The notes: generated by a model from the letters alone, not told the origin. DNA of 64,000 nt from Lamellibrachia satsuma (GCA_033239005.1 BSQZ01000102.1:530501-594500); one strand, 5' to 3'. Numbered from the stretch's first letter, positions 28,579 to 43,200 are shown. A program made the numbers and translations.

Positions 28579-31500
28579 CAGCCCGTCCAACTCCACTCAT
28601 GTCATCTAAATAGCAAAGCCTTCAGCACCATCCACACCAGCAAAAACTGTTACAAATTTTCTTATTTTCCCCGAACAATAACAGATTGTAATTCACTACC
28701 AGACACAATAACCAGCATCACAGAACCACAGCAATTGAAGCAAGCTCTCTCACGCACTTAGTCCCAAACAAACACGACTAAATAGCATGCGCAACCAACC
28801 CTGACCATTTGACTCTATAGGAGTGTTGGCCAGTATCACTACAAGATGCACGCACACACGCACTCACTCACGCACACACACACAAACACACCAATGCATC
28901 ATCTCTGGCTTAGGTAGCAAGCCGTGTTGCCTGTGGAGGTTAGAAGCAATTGTTGTAACGCTAATAATGTGGAGGCTTTCTTCATCGATCGAATACTTGT
29001 CCTAGAGTAGAATACCAAAAATGGAACGTTTCCTCAGTAGTTCTTCTACAACTTCTCACTTTGGTCTAGACATACTTTCCATGTTCATCTGAGTAATTGA
29101 AGGCTCAGATTTAGGAAATGTAATTTACAGTCGTAATGGTAACATTAGAAACATTCATAATTGCAAACCTAGTTGACAGCTTGCAACCATCAAAACGTAT
29201 TTAAGTGACAATATATAGAAGTGACTCTCACTCGTCCCCTATTGTGTTCGTGAGTGATTTAGAATATTATATTTTCAAAGTCAAATTCCCTTCTCACAAA
29301 GCATGTGGATTCCAAAAATCTAATTTTCATATTGTAGTGGACATGCATCTATATCAATTCATGGAACAAGAGGGTGCACATTTAGTGTCATTTGGTTGTT
29401 GTTGTTTTTTTTTTATACATTTAATTCAGCAGTCACGTGGTATAATTATGTTTATGATTTCTTATTTATGATTAATGTTTTCATATATTTTATTACTGCT
29501 CTTATATTATTTTGACAATGTTATAAAACACTGTGTCTGTATCAGGTACTGGTTCAATCCCAAACTCCTGACGGTCGTTGACACGTCGGATATGACAGTT
29601 GAACTCGGTGACATTGTGTTGGTGAAAGACTCCTACAAGAAGGTCAAGGCTCTACAGGACAAGGGCCATGGAGGATGGAAAGAGGAAATGGAAAAGGTCC
29701 ACATGTATCATTTTACATAGTAAACAGCCTTATCATAGTAGCATGTTTATGTTATAACAAAGTACTAGTTTTTAAATCAAACATTAATTTTACAAATTTA
29801 TTCTGACCATCAACTTAGAAAAGCAAGCACTCTTGCCAACATAGGATAGGAAATATAAAAAATTTTATTCGTTGTTTGCATGTAGTATGGGTGTGCTACG
29901 AAGGTATCATTTGTATTATGTTTGGCGTACGCCTTTTAATGGCATATTGATTATTTTATTTATGCATGACTTGTCTTGATAAATATGAATTGACATCAAA
30001 TCGGCCACTCTCTTGCAGACACTGGGTTCAGCTGGCACTGTAGTACATGTTCTACCAAACGGATGTGCTAGAGTTGTTATTTCTGAGCGCTCGTGGGTCT
30101 ACAATGTAGAAGCACTGAAAGTTATCGCTAGATGTGGTAAATAGTAATTACTTGAATGCATGGAAGGTTTTGTTGAATAATTTAAGAAACAATGATTGAA
30201 TCTATTTCATGTTTGCCGACAAATACAGAAATGAGTATTCATATCATTGCATTTTATGAAATCTTCCACTAAAGTCATATGTTTTATCTGTGTTAGTTTT
30301 AGGAGCATTTCGTATAATGACACATGCATCTGGTTTGATGTGGTTTAAGTTACTGTGGTGAGACAGGCCATATTGACAGTCACCCGTGTATTCTAGGATA
30401 CTGTTGTGTGCCTTTTAAGTTTATTTCCACCTCAATGATTTCGAACTGAAGCAATGTCCAGGGTATGCTAAATTAACATTTATTTTAAATTGTTATAAAC
30501 GTGATGTTTGGTTTATCATTGTTCAGCTTCATCATTGACCAATTAATCAGTTTTGCCACATATTTACTATGTTTGCCACCAATTTAAAAATTTTGCATAA
30601 ACACTATGTAGAATATCCTTCAAAGAAATGTTTAAATGGAGGGGAACAAACGTAACTAAATGTGTGATGCAGTGGTAAAACAGAATAATATTTTGTTGCA
30701 AGAATGGAAACTACAGGCAATCTGTGTTTCATTTGCTTTCTCAGACATGACACCATTATTGAATACAACGTCATGGGGGAGTGACTCCAAGAGCAGCGAC
30801 TATGAAATTTGGCTGCAAATGATGAAAGACATGTATTCAGATACTACCGATGAGGTAACTAAAAGAGTAATAGAGGAAATGGATGGAGGCATAATTTTTT
30901 GTTTCAGGGGTAGAGAACTTTGCATATGCCTACTTATAACTAATTATCACTTATGTGTGTGATATATATGTATATATATATATATATATATACCAATTAT
31001 ATATGGGGGCAAGCTGACGAATGGGGAAAGTTAAAATCGCATAATATTTTGTTAAAACATTAACAGATCGCAGCACCATGCAATTTTCTAGTGACGTACA
31101 TGCACTTGTACAGTGATCAGTGCGACAACATTTGCAATTTGACACAAACTTGCAATAAGCAAATTGAAGCAAATAAGACATTGTTGCACACATGTATCTG
31201 TGAAATTCCAGGCATATCTACCATTTAAATACACGCATATAAACTATATCAAATGCCTGTTTGTAACAGCAAGACTTTGAAACCTTTCTGCACGCCTTTG
31301 CTGAATCTTCCGATGGATGGATGGGTGGTATGATGGAAATGATGAAAGACATGTCTTCAGATAGTACTGGCAAGGTAACTAAGAGAGTAATAGAGGAAAT
31401 GGATGGAGGCATAATTTCTTTCAGGGTATGGAGAACTTTGTATATGCTTGCTTATCACTAATAATCACATAATATTGTGTTAAAGCAGTTAACAGATGGC

Positions 31501-34123
31501 AGCACCATGCAATTTTCTAGTGGTGTACATGCACTTGTACAGTGATCAGTTTAGCAACATTTGCAATTTTGCAAGCAGTTTTTTCTTGAACTTGCAATAA
31601 GCAAAAAGCCGGTTTGCAACATGTTTCACTTGCGCATTACTGAGTGCAGTGGCAATATCTGACAAATGACCTGCGGGGGAAAGTTGACGAGCAACAGCTG
31701 GGAATGCCATCGATGGGTTTTCAGCTTGGAAAATAAAAGGTACAAAGGAGTGTCTATCTGTCAGGACGATGGCATGCAAGATATTGTGTTTTCCACATAT
31801 GATTCGAAGATAGTTCAACAAAGAATCTAGTGCCACCAGTGCATCGAAAGATGGCACGAAAGTTGCTTTAATTACGGTGGACACATGCAGTTGTTAATAA
31901 ACATAATTTTTAGACTTACCGTAAATTCTGTATTTGTAGCCGCGGCTTCAATTACAATAGTGTGTAGCCGAATTGATGATGATGACCGCAAAGTTTGGGT
32001 GCGGCTTTAAATACAGTAATTTGCCGAAAAAATGCAAAAGTTGGCTCATTGGGTTGTCAGTAGTAACGGCTATTAGTGCGAAAAATAGCGGTTTATAATC
32101 AGTAAAAAAACGAAGTCGGATGCATCAATAAAACTTTGTATTACAATTGCCACTGGTGCATCACAAATAATTACATAAAAACCAGTGTCCGCAGTGTTCA
32201 AAAACTATGATCAAACATGTCAAATCATGTCACAGTTAAATTCCTTCAAAATCACTTTAGTCGTCGCTGTCGAAGAACGCTGCCGGTATACCGGCATGTC
32301 GGCGTCATCCCAAGTATCCGTGTCTGATTACGAGTCGTCGGCTGACCATGGCCGCATGCACCGGCAAAAATCTTCGAACAAGATGTCGCCCGTTCCATTG
32401 TTGGAGATGCGGCACTTCTTGTAGCTGTATTCAATCATGGCAGATGGAATCGCACCCCACGCCTTCACGAGCCATTGTACAAGAATCTCCTTGGCCGGCG
32501 CACGACGGCGGCCACCGGGAGTGAGCGCCGTGAATCATCCAATGCTCCCACAAGTGTCGCATCTGCTGTTTGAATGGGCGATTGATGCTAACGTCACACG
32601 GCTGTACTGGCGGCGTCAGACCGCCGGGGATTACAACATCGATGTCGCGCATGGTTTCAGGTTTTGATGTTTTAAGTTGCGTTACTTTTATGAGGAGTTC
32701 CAAGCTTGCTGGCTTCGTCCCATTGTCAAAGCAACACCACTACCAGTGCCTCGTTCGAGTTAATTACATTTACTCTGGTACAAGATACGGTGTTATAATC
32801 CCACGCACCAGGTATTCTATGCAAGTGGCCCCGTTAACGCGTGCCAGTAAACTGTCTGCGAACTAGACCAATCTGTCAATCAGTAGTTCTGAGAATAACG
32901 GTCACGCCTTGCCGATTATGTAATCAACATGCATTGTCATTCGTTGGAGACAATTGCATTTACAACAGACTGTTTTATAATCCATGAAAAGTTGTGTGAA
33001 GTCAGCAGTGCACAACCCCAGAAACAACTCGAGAGTAAATAAACAATGACCAGGCTTGTTGAATTGAATGCGCTAACATTTGATCAAATGCTTGTGAGTA
33101 CCAGAGCAGTAGGCCAACGATGACACAACAACAGGAACTTTCCAAGAAATAGGTAAAACCACAACATCCGTTCTCGCCAGCTGCAGCCGGCTGATCCAGA
33201 TGTCCAGTTATTACATAGTTACCGGCTGTCACTCAAACACCTTTGAAGTTGAAACAGCTGGCACAACAACAACAGACAGACCCCGGATAGTCTTTTTAAT
33301 CTGCTGCAATACATGCAACGTTATACATGGTTCTACATAAAACGTCATACAAACAAAACTTCTCAACATATTTGAATAATTTGAGCTTTATTGTATAGCC
33401 AACATGTATAGCTACACTTCTCCCACTGGATGTATGGGCATTCAGCCACCCAGTTATTATCTGGTAGCACGGTGATATTTGTTCATCTTTGTTTTCCGTT
33501 TTGACGAAATTCACATAGTAATATTCCCATGATTATATAATGTGATGTATTTATTATCATTGCATTACATTAGAGACTCTTTTAACAATAAAATTAGACC
33601 TCATTCATTCGTTTATGATAATTTTTAGCAAAGTTATAACTTTTTTGCGGAACCCATCTACATTGTTCCTAATTGTGTGCGCTACGGAAATTCGTCACAC
33701 GAAGCGCGTTAAAACGGTCTTGGCTCAAAGTCCGGGTGCGGCTTTAAATAAGGTTTTTGCCTGCAACAAACGGTGCGGAGGAAAGTCGGGGTTTATGTCA
33801 AAAGTCGGGGTGCGGCTTTAATTAGGGGTGCGGCTACAAATACAGAATTTACGGTATTTGATAATTGATTGAAGCTTCTGATATTCTATCGTCAAATTGC
33901 TCCAATATGAATGTCACCTAGCCCCATACATTGGACAAGAAGGCAAACGTGGAGTAATTAATTTGACAAAATATTTCTCAATCTCATTTTAATTGCATAT
34001 ACATTGTTATTATCTTGAAAGAAGGTACATATGTTCCTGTTTGTTGTATTGTTACCAGATTGCTGGTGTAAATAAAACCCACACAAATCATGGATTAATG
34101 CCATATGTATGTATGTGTGTGTG

Positions 34124-34217
<94 letters not shown>

Positions 34218-37200
34218 TAATCCATGATTTGTGTAGGTTTTATCAAAGTGTAGAAGATATTTCATATACATATTGGTGGGGTGTTCACAGGTTTCGGTGA
34301 ACGGTGGCGTTATGGCCCCAACTTTTAGGTTACTAAAATATATAGAGTAGGAATTTTAGCAAGTAGTGTAGTCCAGTGCTGCAGTATATGCAAATAGGTA
34401 TTGTGTCGAGTATTGTCGGTGTTGGGTTAATGTTTTAATGTGCTGGTGATGATGCCATGAATTGTCTCGTGTTGTAGGAATATTCCTACATGTACTGTAT
34501 TGGTATGTTGAAATGTGGGCTCTGGGAGCATTGTGTCCAGGTGGCTTTGTATGAGGCTCAGCCACAGGCTTGGCATATGTTACAGGGTCCACATTTCATG
34601 CTCTTAGTCGGAATAATATGCCATTTAGCATACCCTTAATAAACGTCATTCATTTGGCCTTTTCATATCTTTACATCTGGCTTGCGTTGTTGATTGCATA
34701 AATGAGATTATGCAACCACGGTTGCATACAGGATTTTATGCAATCAACAACACAACACAGATATAGAGATATGAAAAGGCCAAATGAATGACGTTTATTG
34801 TGGGGATTAAGGGTAAGCCCACTTTCAAAGAAATGTAAAACAAAGAAATGTGGGCTCCACAACCCAACGCCAGGCTGACTACGCCCCATGCGAGCCTCCT
34901 GGACGTCGGGTTCAATAGAGCCCACATTTCACCACAAAGCAGTAGCAGTATTCCTAGAACAAATAAAAGAAACAATGGCATTACTATTGTCATGGAACAC
35001 CCTTAAACCAAATAGCATAATGCCCTACATGCTATCACGCAGTCTATGAATACAACTACCTGCTTAAAAATACACTAGCTCTAACTGGAATAACTACAAA
35101 GGTGGGGCCAATTCGCCACCGGTCACCGACACATGTGACCACCCCACCTATATGACATTTTCACCACTTTAAATATTTCAATTCACCTCTTTCACCCTGG
35201 TTCCTTGCAGACTTTCAACAAAGGTGACAAAGTGCGAGTCGATGCTGATGAGTTGAAAGTCAGTCGTCTACAGAATGGTCATGGCAGTTTGAACGAAAAA
35301 AAGGTAACAGGAAGAAGCTGGTGGTCATGAAGCGTATGTACTATGGTGCCTAGGCACAACATAGTGTGGCGCAATCAGAGTCCAAAGTAGTCAAATGTAT
35401 TTCCTACTTCACATGTCTGGTGCTGAAAGTAATTTCAAATATACAATTGTGATTTCTACAAATACTGGTACAGAACAAGTATGCGGCGTTTTGCGATAAA
35501 TATTAAGTACTAGTGTGAATATGTTGAAACAAACTATGTAGAAATGTTATTACTTTATTGCAAGTAATTTATAAAACATAAATATCAGTTCAAACAAACA
35601 AAATCAAAATGACAGAAATTTCTGGCTGATTTGGGAGAAAATGCTGTTAGGCCGAACATTGATTTTTTTAGCTTGAATGTAAACTTAATTAATGAGACAG
35701 AGCACGACCCTGAAATGGGCCAGCGGGCTGGCATACTAAATGTGGAAAAAAAATAGTTATGAGATGTGTATTTAATTAGGCAGTTGGCACTGCATCACCT
35801 GCATAGATTAAAATATAAATGCTCCAGATGTTAATACACATATATTTCTGTCTTTTATCAGTATCTAGGCAAAATCGCCACCGTCGAGGGTAAGCTAAAA
35901 GGCCGCATCAAAGTGCAGTTCTCAGATGGCGAAATGTGAGTGTACATTATGCAATTGATTTTTGTTTTCTGGAAAGGTGTTCACAATGATTCACATTGAA
36001 TGTTTTGCTAGATAACGTATTGTATGTTCACCAGCTCTGCGTACCATACTCAATTTAGGAATTAAAATTATACTAGAACTATTTTGTCCATTAAAACAAA
36101 ATATAAAATGATATTTTTTAATACATATATTAAGTATCTTGTCAATCTTCCAAGTTATATTTTCTATCATGATAGAGGCATACAATAATTGATTGGGTCA
36201 GCAACCTACGGATATATTTCATCCAATCCGCAGACTGGCAGCGAGATTGTTCATAATTCGGTTCGTGATGTGGATATATACAAAATAGATAACTGAAATT
36301 TAATTGTGTGACGTCTCATCTATACTTCCACTGACACTGCAACACAAAATGTGAAAGTACAGAAAACCGTGGAGTAGGTTCGCACTCACAGTTTAGACCA
36401 TCGGCAGTTACAGCACATTCTGGTCGGCATAAATCCACAATACTGAGACCTTTGGTGCGTTGAAATGTCACATTTGTCATGACCAGTGGCGAACAAAGCA
36501 TTCACCAACAGTGCCATATTCCACATCTCTTGTCCGATCTGAAAAACGTTTCATCTTGGTATTTTAACAAGATTGCCATCCCAAAAAAACAAGTTCCAGA
36601 TGGCAAGTAGACAAGGAAGCCATTGGCTTATCGAGAGTCCAACAATTTTCTCATCTATGTGTAGCCCGCCCTTATCAGATATCAGTCAATTCTATTTTTA
36701 AACATATTCACACTACTAGCATTAACACGATCATTTGGCAGTTTGTTCCATTCATTTATCACGCTCTGTGAGAAAGAGTACTTTCTCATGTCCAACCTAC
36801 ACTGCTCCTTAACTAATGCTGCTTTGTGTCCTCTGGTTCTACTGCCTTCTTTAAGTTTGAAGAACATATTCCTATCAACATCCTCATAACCGTTCACTAT
36901 TTTAAACGCTTCTATTTGGTCTCCTCTTAGTCTCCTGGTCTCTAGTGTTGTCAAAACACATTCTAATAAGTGGCTTTCATAACTAAGGTCTCGAATAATT
37001 TTAGTTGCTCTTCGTTGTATTCTTTCTAGCTTGTCTATGTCCTTTTTACGATATGGCCTCCATGCTTGAATACAATGTTCCAAGTTTGATCTAACTATTG
37101 CTTTGTACAGGGATACAATTAGCTGTTTCTCCTAATTAGCCCTAGAATTTGATTTCCTTTCGAAGCAGCAATCCGACATTGCTCTGAAACTTTCACGTCA

Positions 37201-40200
37201 GCACCAAATGTTACTCCTAAGTCCTTTTCTTGTGTGGTTCTACCTAGTACAGCATCCCCCATTTTATATTCTTCGTCCATGTTTCCATGTCCTATGTGTA
37301 TGCGTTTACACTTCCCAAAATTGAATAACATTTGCCATTTTTCTTACCATTTAACTCATTTATTTAAATCATCCTGTAAACTTTGTTTATCAATAACATT
37401 AGTAACCTTTCTGAATACTTTTGTGTCATCTGCAAATTTCAGTACTTTGCTAGATATGTCATCTTCCAAATCATTTATATATATTAAAAATAGTATAGGG
37501 CCTAATACTGATCCCTGTGGTACCCCACTCAGATTTCCAGTTTGAAATCTCACCAACTACTATTACTCTCTGTCTTCTGTGTGTAAGCCACTCTTCTATC
37601 CAGTTGATTACATCATTACCTATACCATGGGTTTTTTAGTTTAAGTAACAATCTTTAATGTGGCACTTTATCGAAAGCTTTCTGAAAATCTAAGTAGACA
37701 ACAGGGGGATTCGATAGTTAGGAAGACCGACAGAGTCTTAAACAAGGGAGATGATGTGGTGGTCTGCTTGCCTGGAGCCAAAGTAGAGGCGATAACTGAG
37801 AGGGTAAAAAACATCGTAGGTTCGGGTAAGGGTGGATCTGTTTTAGTACACGTAGGGACAAATAACGTAGAGAGGGAGGGTACAACTGCCATAGTTAGGA
37901 AATATAGGCAGTTGGTCAGAACACTAAAACAGACGCGGGTTGAGCAGGTAATACTGTCAGGGATTTTACCTGTAATGGGCAGGAGGGGTCACAAATATCG
38001 AAATTGTCGGGGGATGGCAATTAACATGTTAGTCCAGAAGCTATGTAGGGAAGAGGAAGTTGGATTTGTGGATTTATGGGGAAGTTTTGTTGGGAGGGCT
38101 GATATGTACATGAAGGATGGGCTTCATCTAAGTGGAAAGGGGGCAGCAGTATTCGCGGATGAACTTTCAGCAGCAGTATATAGTGACATGGGTACAATGA
38201 CAAATATTTTTGGAAGTAAACAGTGTTTAAACTAGAAGTGCAGGGGGGTTACCTAGAGGTGTCTCAAGCAGAACAAGAGGCCACTAGCACAGATAAACCA
38301 ATATCAAATCGTCCGAAAAACATCTCTGAAAAATGTTATAGATGCGTATGTTTAAATGCAAGGAGCATAGTAAATAAGAAAAACGAATTAAACATTATGG
38401 TAGAAGATGTTGACCCTCACATAATTGGTATAACTGAATCATGGGCCAACATAGATATAACAGATACTGAATTAGGACTGACAGGATACGTAATGTTTAG
38501 GAAAGATCGAATAGGAAGAAGGGGCGGGGGAGTTATTTTATATGTTAAAGAATCTATTCAGGCTTATGAAATAAAACTAGAAAGGGAAGCAGATTGCGAT
38601 GAAGCTGTTTGGTGCAAAATTGTTTCAGGAAATTAAAAATTAACTATTGGATTAGTTTACCGAAGTCGAAACATAAACGAAGAGGACAACACGAAAATAA
38701 AAAACGCTATAAAGGAAGTTAGTAAAGGGGAATGTATCATAATGGGAGATTTTAACCATGTCATACAGTGGAATTCTCTAGAGAGCACAGGGATTGAGGA
38801 CCAACAATTTCTATTTTTAATCCAGGATAGCTTTCTTACTCAGCACGTGCTAGAACCAACCAGGGGAGAAAATGTGTTAGATATAGTTTTGTCATCACAA
38901 AAAGAATTAGTGGACAATGTAAACATATTTGAACCATTGGGTAACAGTGACCATAATGAAATACATTTTGACATCAATGTAAAATCAGAAAGCAAAAATA
39001 AGAAAACGTACAAGAGAAACTTCCACAAAGGTAACTACAAAGATATGAGAAAATACTTAGCAAAGCTAGATTGGAATAACATGCTGATGAATAAGACCGC
39101 AATTGAATGTTGGAATATTCTAAAATATGAAATTGAGAGTATCATCGATAAATTTGTTCCCTTCCAAAAACAAGGAAAACGGTGTAGAAAGAAACACTTG
39201 TCAAAAGAGGCTATTAGAAAAATAGTGTTAAAACAAACTATGTGGAGGGTTTATAGGCGTACCAGAAAGGAAGAAGACTATGCAAATTACAAAGAGGCAC
39301 TTAATGCAGCTACAACTGAAATCAGACAATCTAAAAGAAGCTATGAGCAAAAACTAGCATGTAACATAAAAAATGACAGCACGAGTTTTTATGCATATGT
39401 CAGGAGTAAACAAAACGTACGAGACAAGGTTGGACCTCTAGAAGACAGTGCTGGAAATATAATATCACAGGGGTTTTTAATGGCAGAAGACCTAAATGGT
39501 TACTTCAGTTCAGTGTTTACCAAAGAAGATATTAGTTCATTACCAGTTGCTGATGCTAAATTTCAGGAGGCTAAATCTGACTATTTAGGTCCATTAGTTG
39601 TAACTCCAGAATTGGTGTCTAAGAAAATAAAGTCAATGAAGGATAACAAATCACCGGGAGTGGATGGGATTCCTCCAAAATTACTAATGGAAACAGTAGA
39701 ACAAATCAGTATACCACTTGCAATAGTATTCAACTTGTCATTAAAAGAGGGAGTTGTTCCGTTTGAATGGAAAGAAGCAAACATCATACCATTATTTAAA
39801 AAGGGTTCAAGAAATAAGTCTGAGAATTGCAGACCAGTGAGTTTAACGTCAGTGATTTGTAAATTATTAGAAAGGTTAATTAAAGACCATATGGTGGACT
39901 TCCTCGTTAAGCATAAATTATTAAATTCGTCTCAACATGGATTCCTTAAAGCGAGGTCATGCTTAACAAATATGTTATGTTTTTTGGAAGAAATCACTAA
40001 GTGGATAGACGTGGGATCGCCAGTAGATATTATCTACTTAGATTTTCAGAAAGCTTTTGACAAAGTGCCACATCAAAGATTACTACTTAAATTAACAGCC
40101 CATGTTATCAGGGATAGCATAACTGACTGGATAGAACAATGGCTGACTGACAGAAGACAACGCGTTGTAGTAGATGGAGAAGTTTCAAATTGGAAATCGG

Positions 40201-43200
40201 TTTTGAGTGGGGTACCTCAAGGATCAGTATTAGGACCTATATTATTCTTAATATATATCAATGACTTGGACGACAATATAACAAGTAACGTACTGAAATT
40301 TGCGGATGACACAAAACTGTTTAGAAAGGTTAATACTGATGGTGATAAACAACATTTACAAAACGATCTAGACAGATTAGTGAAATGGTCTGAGAAATGG
40401 CAGATGTTGTTCAATTTTGGGAAATGTAAATGCCTACATACAGGACATGGGAACTTGAATGTAAACTATAAAATGGGAGATACTGTTCTGGGTACTACTG
40501 TAAAAGAAAAGGACTTAGGAGTTACAATAAGCGCTGATATGAAAGTTTCAGAGCAATGTGGTATTGCAGCTTCAAAGGGTAATCAAATTCTTGGATTGAT
40601 TAGAAGAAACATAATATACAAGGGAAAAAAGTTAATTATACCTCTTTATAAAGCAATAGTTAGACCTCATTTAGAATACTGTATACAAGCATGGAGACCA
40701 TATCGTAAGAAGGATATAGATACGCTTGAACGCATACAAAGGAGAGCAACTAAAATGATTCCAGAACTGAGAAACCTTAGTTATGAAGAACGCCTGAAAG
40801 AATGTGGTTTAACAACTCTAGAGACAAGGAGGTTAAGAGGAGATCAGATTGAAGTTTTTAAGATATTGAATGGGTATGAAAATATTGATAGAAATATGTT
40901 TTTCTCACTCAAGAAGGATAGCAGAACTAGAGGACATGAGGTAAAATTAGTAAAGGATCAATGTAGATTGGACATCAGGAAGCACTCGTTCTCACAGAGG
41001 ACAATAAATGAATGGAACAAATTGTCTACAGATTGTGTAACTGCTAGCAGCGTGAATATGTTTGAAAACAAGGTTGACACATATCTCAGGAGGGCGGGTT
41101 ATAAGTAGATGAACATTGTTGGACTCTCGATAAGCCAATGGCTTCCTTGTCCACTTGCCATCTGGGCCTTTTGCTTGGATGGCAAATCTTGTTAAACATC
41201 CACTGGTGACCCGTCATCAACCCACTTTGTAATTTCTTCAAAAAACATAAGAGATTGGTTAGACATGACTTTGTTTTAAGGAAACCATGTTGAGATGTAT
41301 TTATTAATTTATGTTTTATAAGGAATTCCACCATGTGGTCTAATTAATGTTTCGAGTAATTTACATACAACTGATGTTAAACTCACTGGTCTGTAATTTT
41401 CAGGCTTGTTCCTCGATCCCTTCTTAAATAGTGGCGTAATGTCTGCTTCTTTCTATTCTGAAGGAACTATTCCTTCTAGTGACAAGTTAAACAATTTTGC
41501 AAGTGGTGTACTAATTTGCTCAACAATTTTCATTCATGTTTTTTAATCAGAGTGATCTTTGTGCCTACATACCTCATGTTCTAAATTTATTGAATAGCGA
41601 CGTGGTACAACTTGCTGCACTCATCATTGCCAATGAAGTTGACAATGTTGCCTTCGCAAGCACTAGCACCAATATGTCATTCAAATAATAGTGCTGCAAC
41701 TACAAGCATTTCTAGATATTCTGCATTGAGTCCCTGTGTCTCACTGATGGTGTTCACCTAGAAGCATGACAAAATTGAGAAAGTCATATTTGCATCTTGT
41801 CCCCAATGGACAAGCCAAATTCGTGCATGATTTGATGCCCAGTAATGACAGACAGTATATCACCAAATGCCCGTGATAGTGTCACAGCCATGTCATCTCC
41901 TATTTCAGCAAGGCAGGGTCAGATAGAAATGTTGGTATAGAGGCATGTATACCCAATTTTATTTGCCTCATTGTGTTATGACAACCACAGAATGCCAAGA
42001 GGCCATGCAAATTATGCTCACACTGATGACGCCCCGAAGCTTGCAAGGACATATGTCAACCACATAGTTGCACAGCAGTAACACAGGGTGTCACACTAGT
42101 CAAGATGGCCTGAGTTGTATACCAAGAACACATGACATGATGTCGAATAATATGTCTTATTGAATAATATAATCCAATTATTATTCTCCACCAAAGGTTG
42201 CCATTTAATAATAATTATATTCATGGACATGTCATTAGACATACTATTATTGATGCAATGTATCAGATACATGACGCGCAATTTTTTTCATAATAAGAAT
42301 ATTATAAATATTAACAGGGCATTCGCCTAAAGATAAGATAATAACTATTCTTAACTTGTCAGCTGAAAAAAATAAACATAGAGTCGTCTGACTCACAAAA
42401 TTATACATGCTGCCCACTGACTTTTTGAAGTCACGTAGATGAAGCAGAACTCCCAGAGGACACCCAAAACATTGCTTGACGCAGAGGAACTCTTCAGTCA
42501 TAGTGGCCGCCCCCACCCCCTAAAATTGTCTGACGAAGCAAAATTGTTCAGTCTTTGTGCCCCTCCCAAAAAAAAATTTGTCTAACAAACTGGAACTTCA
42601 CTTTCAAACGCCTCCAAGACGTGTCTAACGTAGAACAACTCTCCAATCTCAGCACCCCTCCCCCCAAAAAAATGTCAGTCTCAGCGGGCCCCATAATAAT
42701 GTATCTCAATAAGCGGAACTCTTCAGTGTAAGCAGCCCCCAAATTTTTTCTGATGCACCAAGCACACACCCCCCCCAGTCTAAAGGTCTAGATTATTATA
42801 AATACTCTTCTGACCCACACTCAGCTTGCTCAATTGTGCATCTTTACTTTCATGATTGTGGAAACATGTTATACTCAACGGTACAGAAAAAAAATTTGCT
42901 GCTGGTGTTTTATACTTTATACACCATAATATTTGGTGTTTACAGGATGATATAACTGTTTTTGTAGCTTGACGTACAATGAGGCGCTTCTGCATCCAGT
43001 CGATGTAGCTACCGAACAACATGAACAAAGGAACATCCCCTTCAAAAGGTAGTACACTTATATGTCATCAATGTTGGTATTCTGAACATTAATTCATTTC
43101 TGTTTTCCTCTTTCCAACATCCGATGTTAATTTTCAACTGTCATTCATAGGTAATACAAAGCTTTAGTGCTGTCCATGCTTAATTATAATGTAGATGAGT

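Larger units (their letters stand above)
37703..41194 (+). mobile_element. Nearly intact CR1-like LINE, nested insertion (about 3.5 kb)
   Basis: Contains the esterase part of ORF1 (37703-38235), the full endonuclease-RT ORF2 (38223-41108, one internal stop) and a 3' tail ending TTGTTAAAC. It is inserted head-on into a minus-strand copy of the same family, between 37702 and 41195-41198; AAC occurs at both junctions. It is 5'-truncated, as is usual for LINEs. Confidence 0.95.

Noticed and set aside
37660..37702. True start of LINE ORF1
   Set aside because: These codons lie in the flanking minus-strand LINE, so the open frame before 37703 is accidental.
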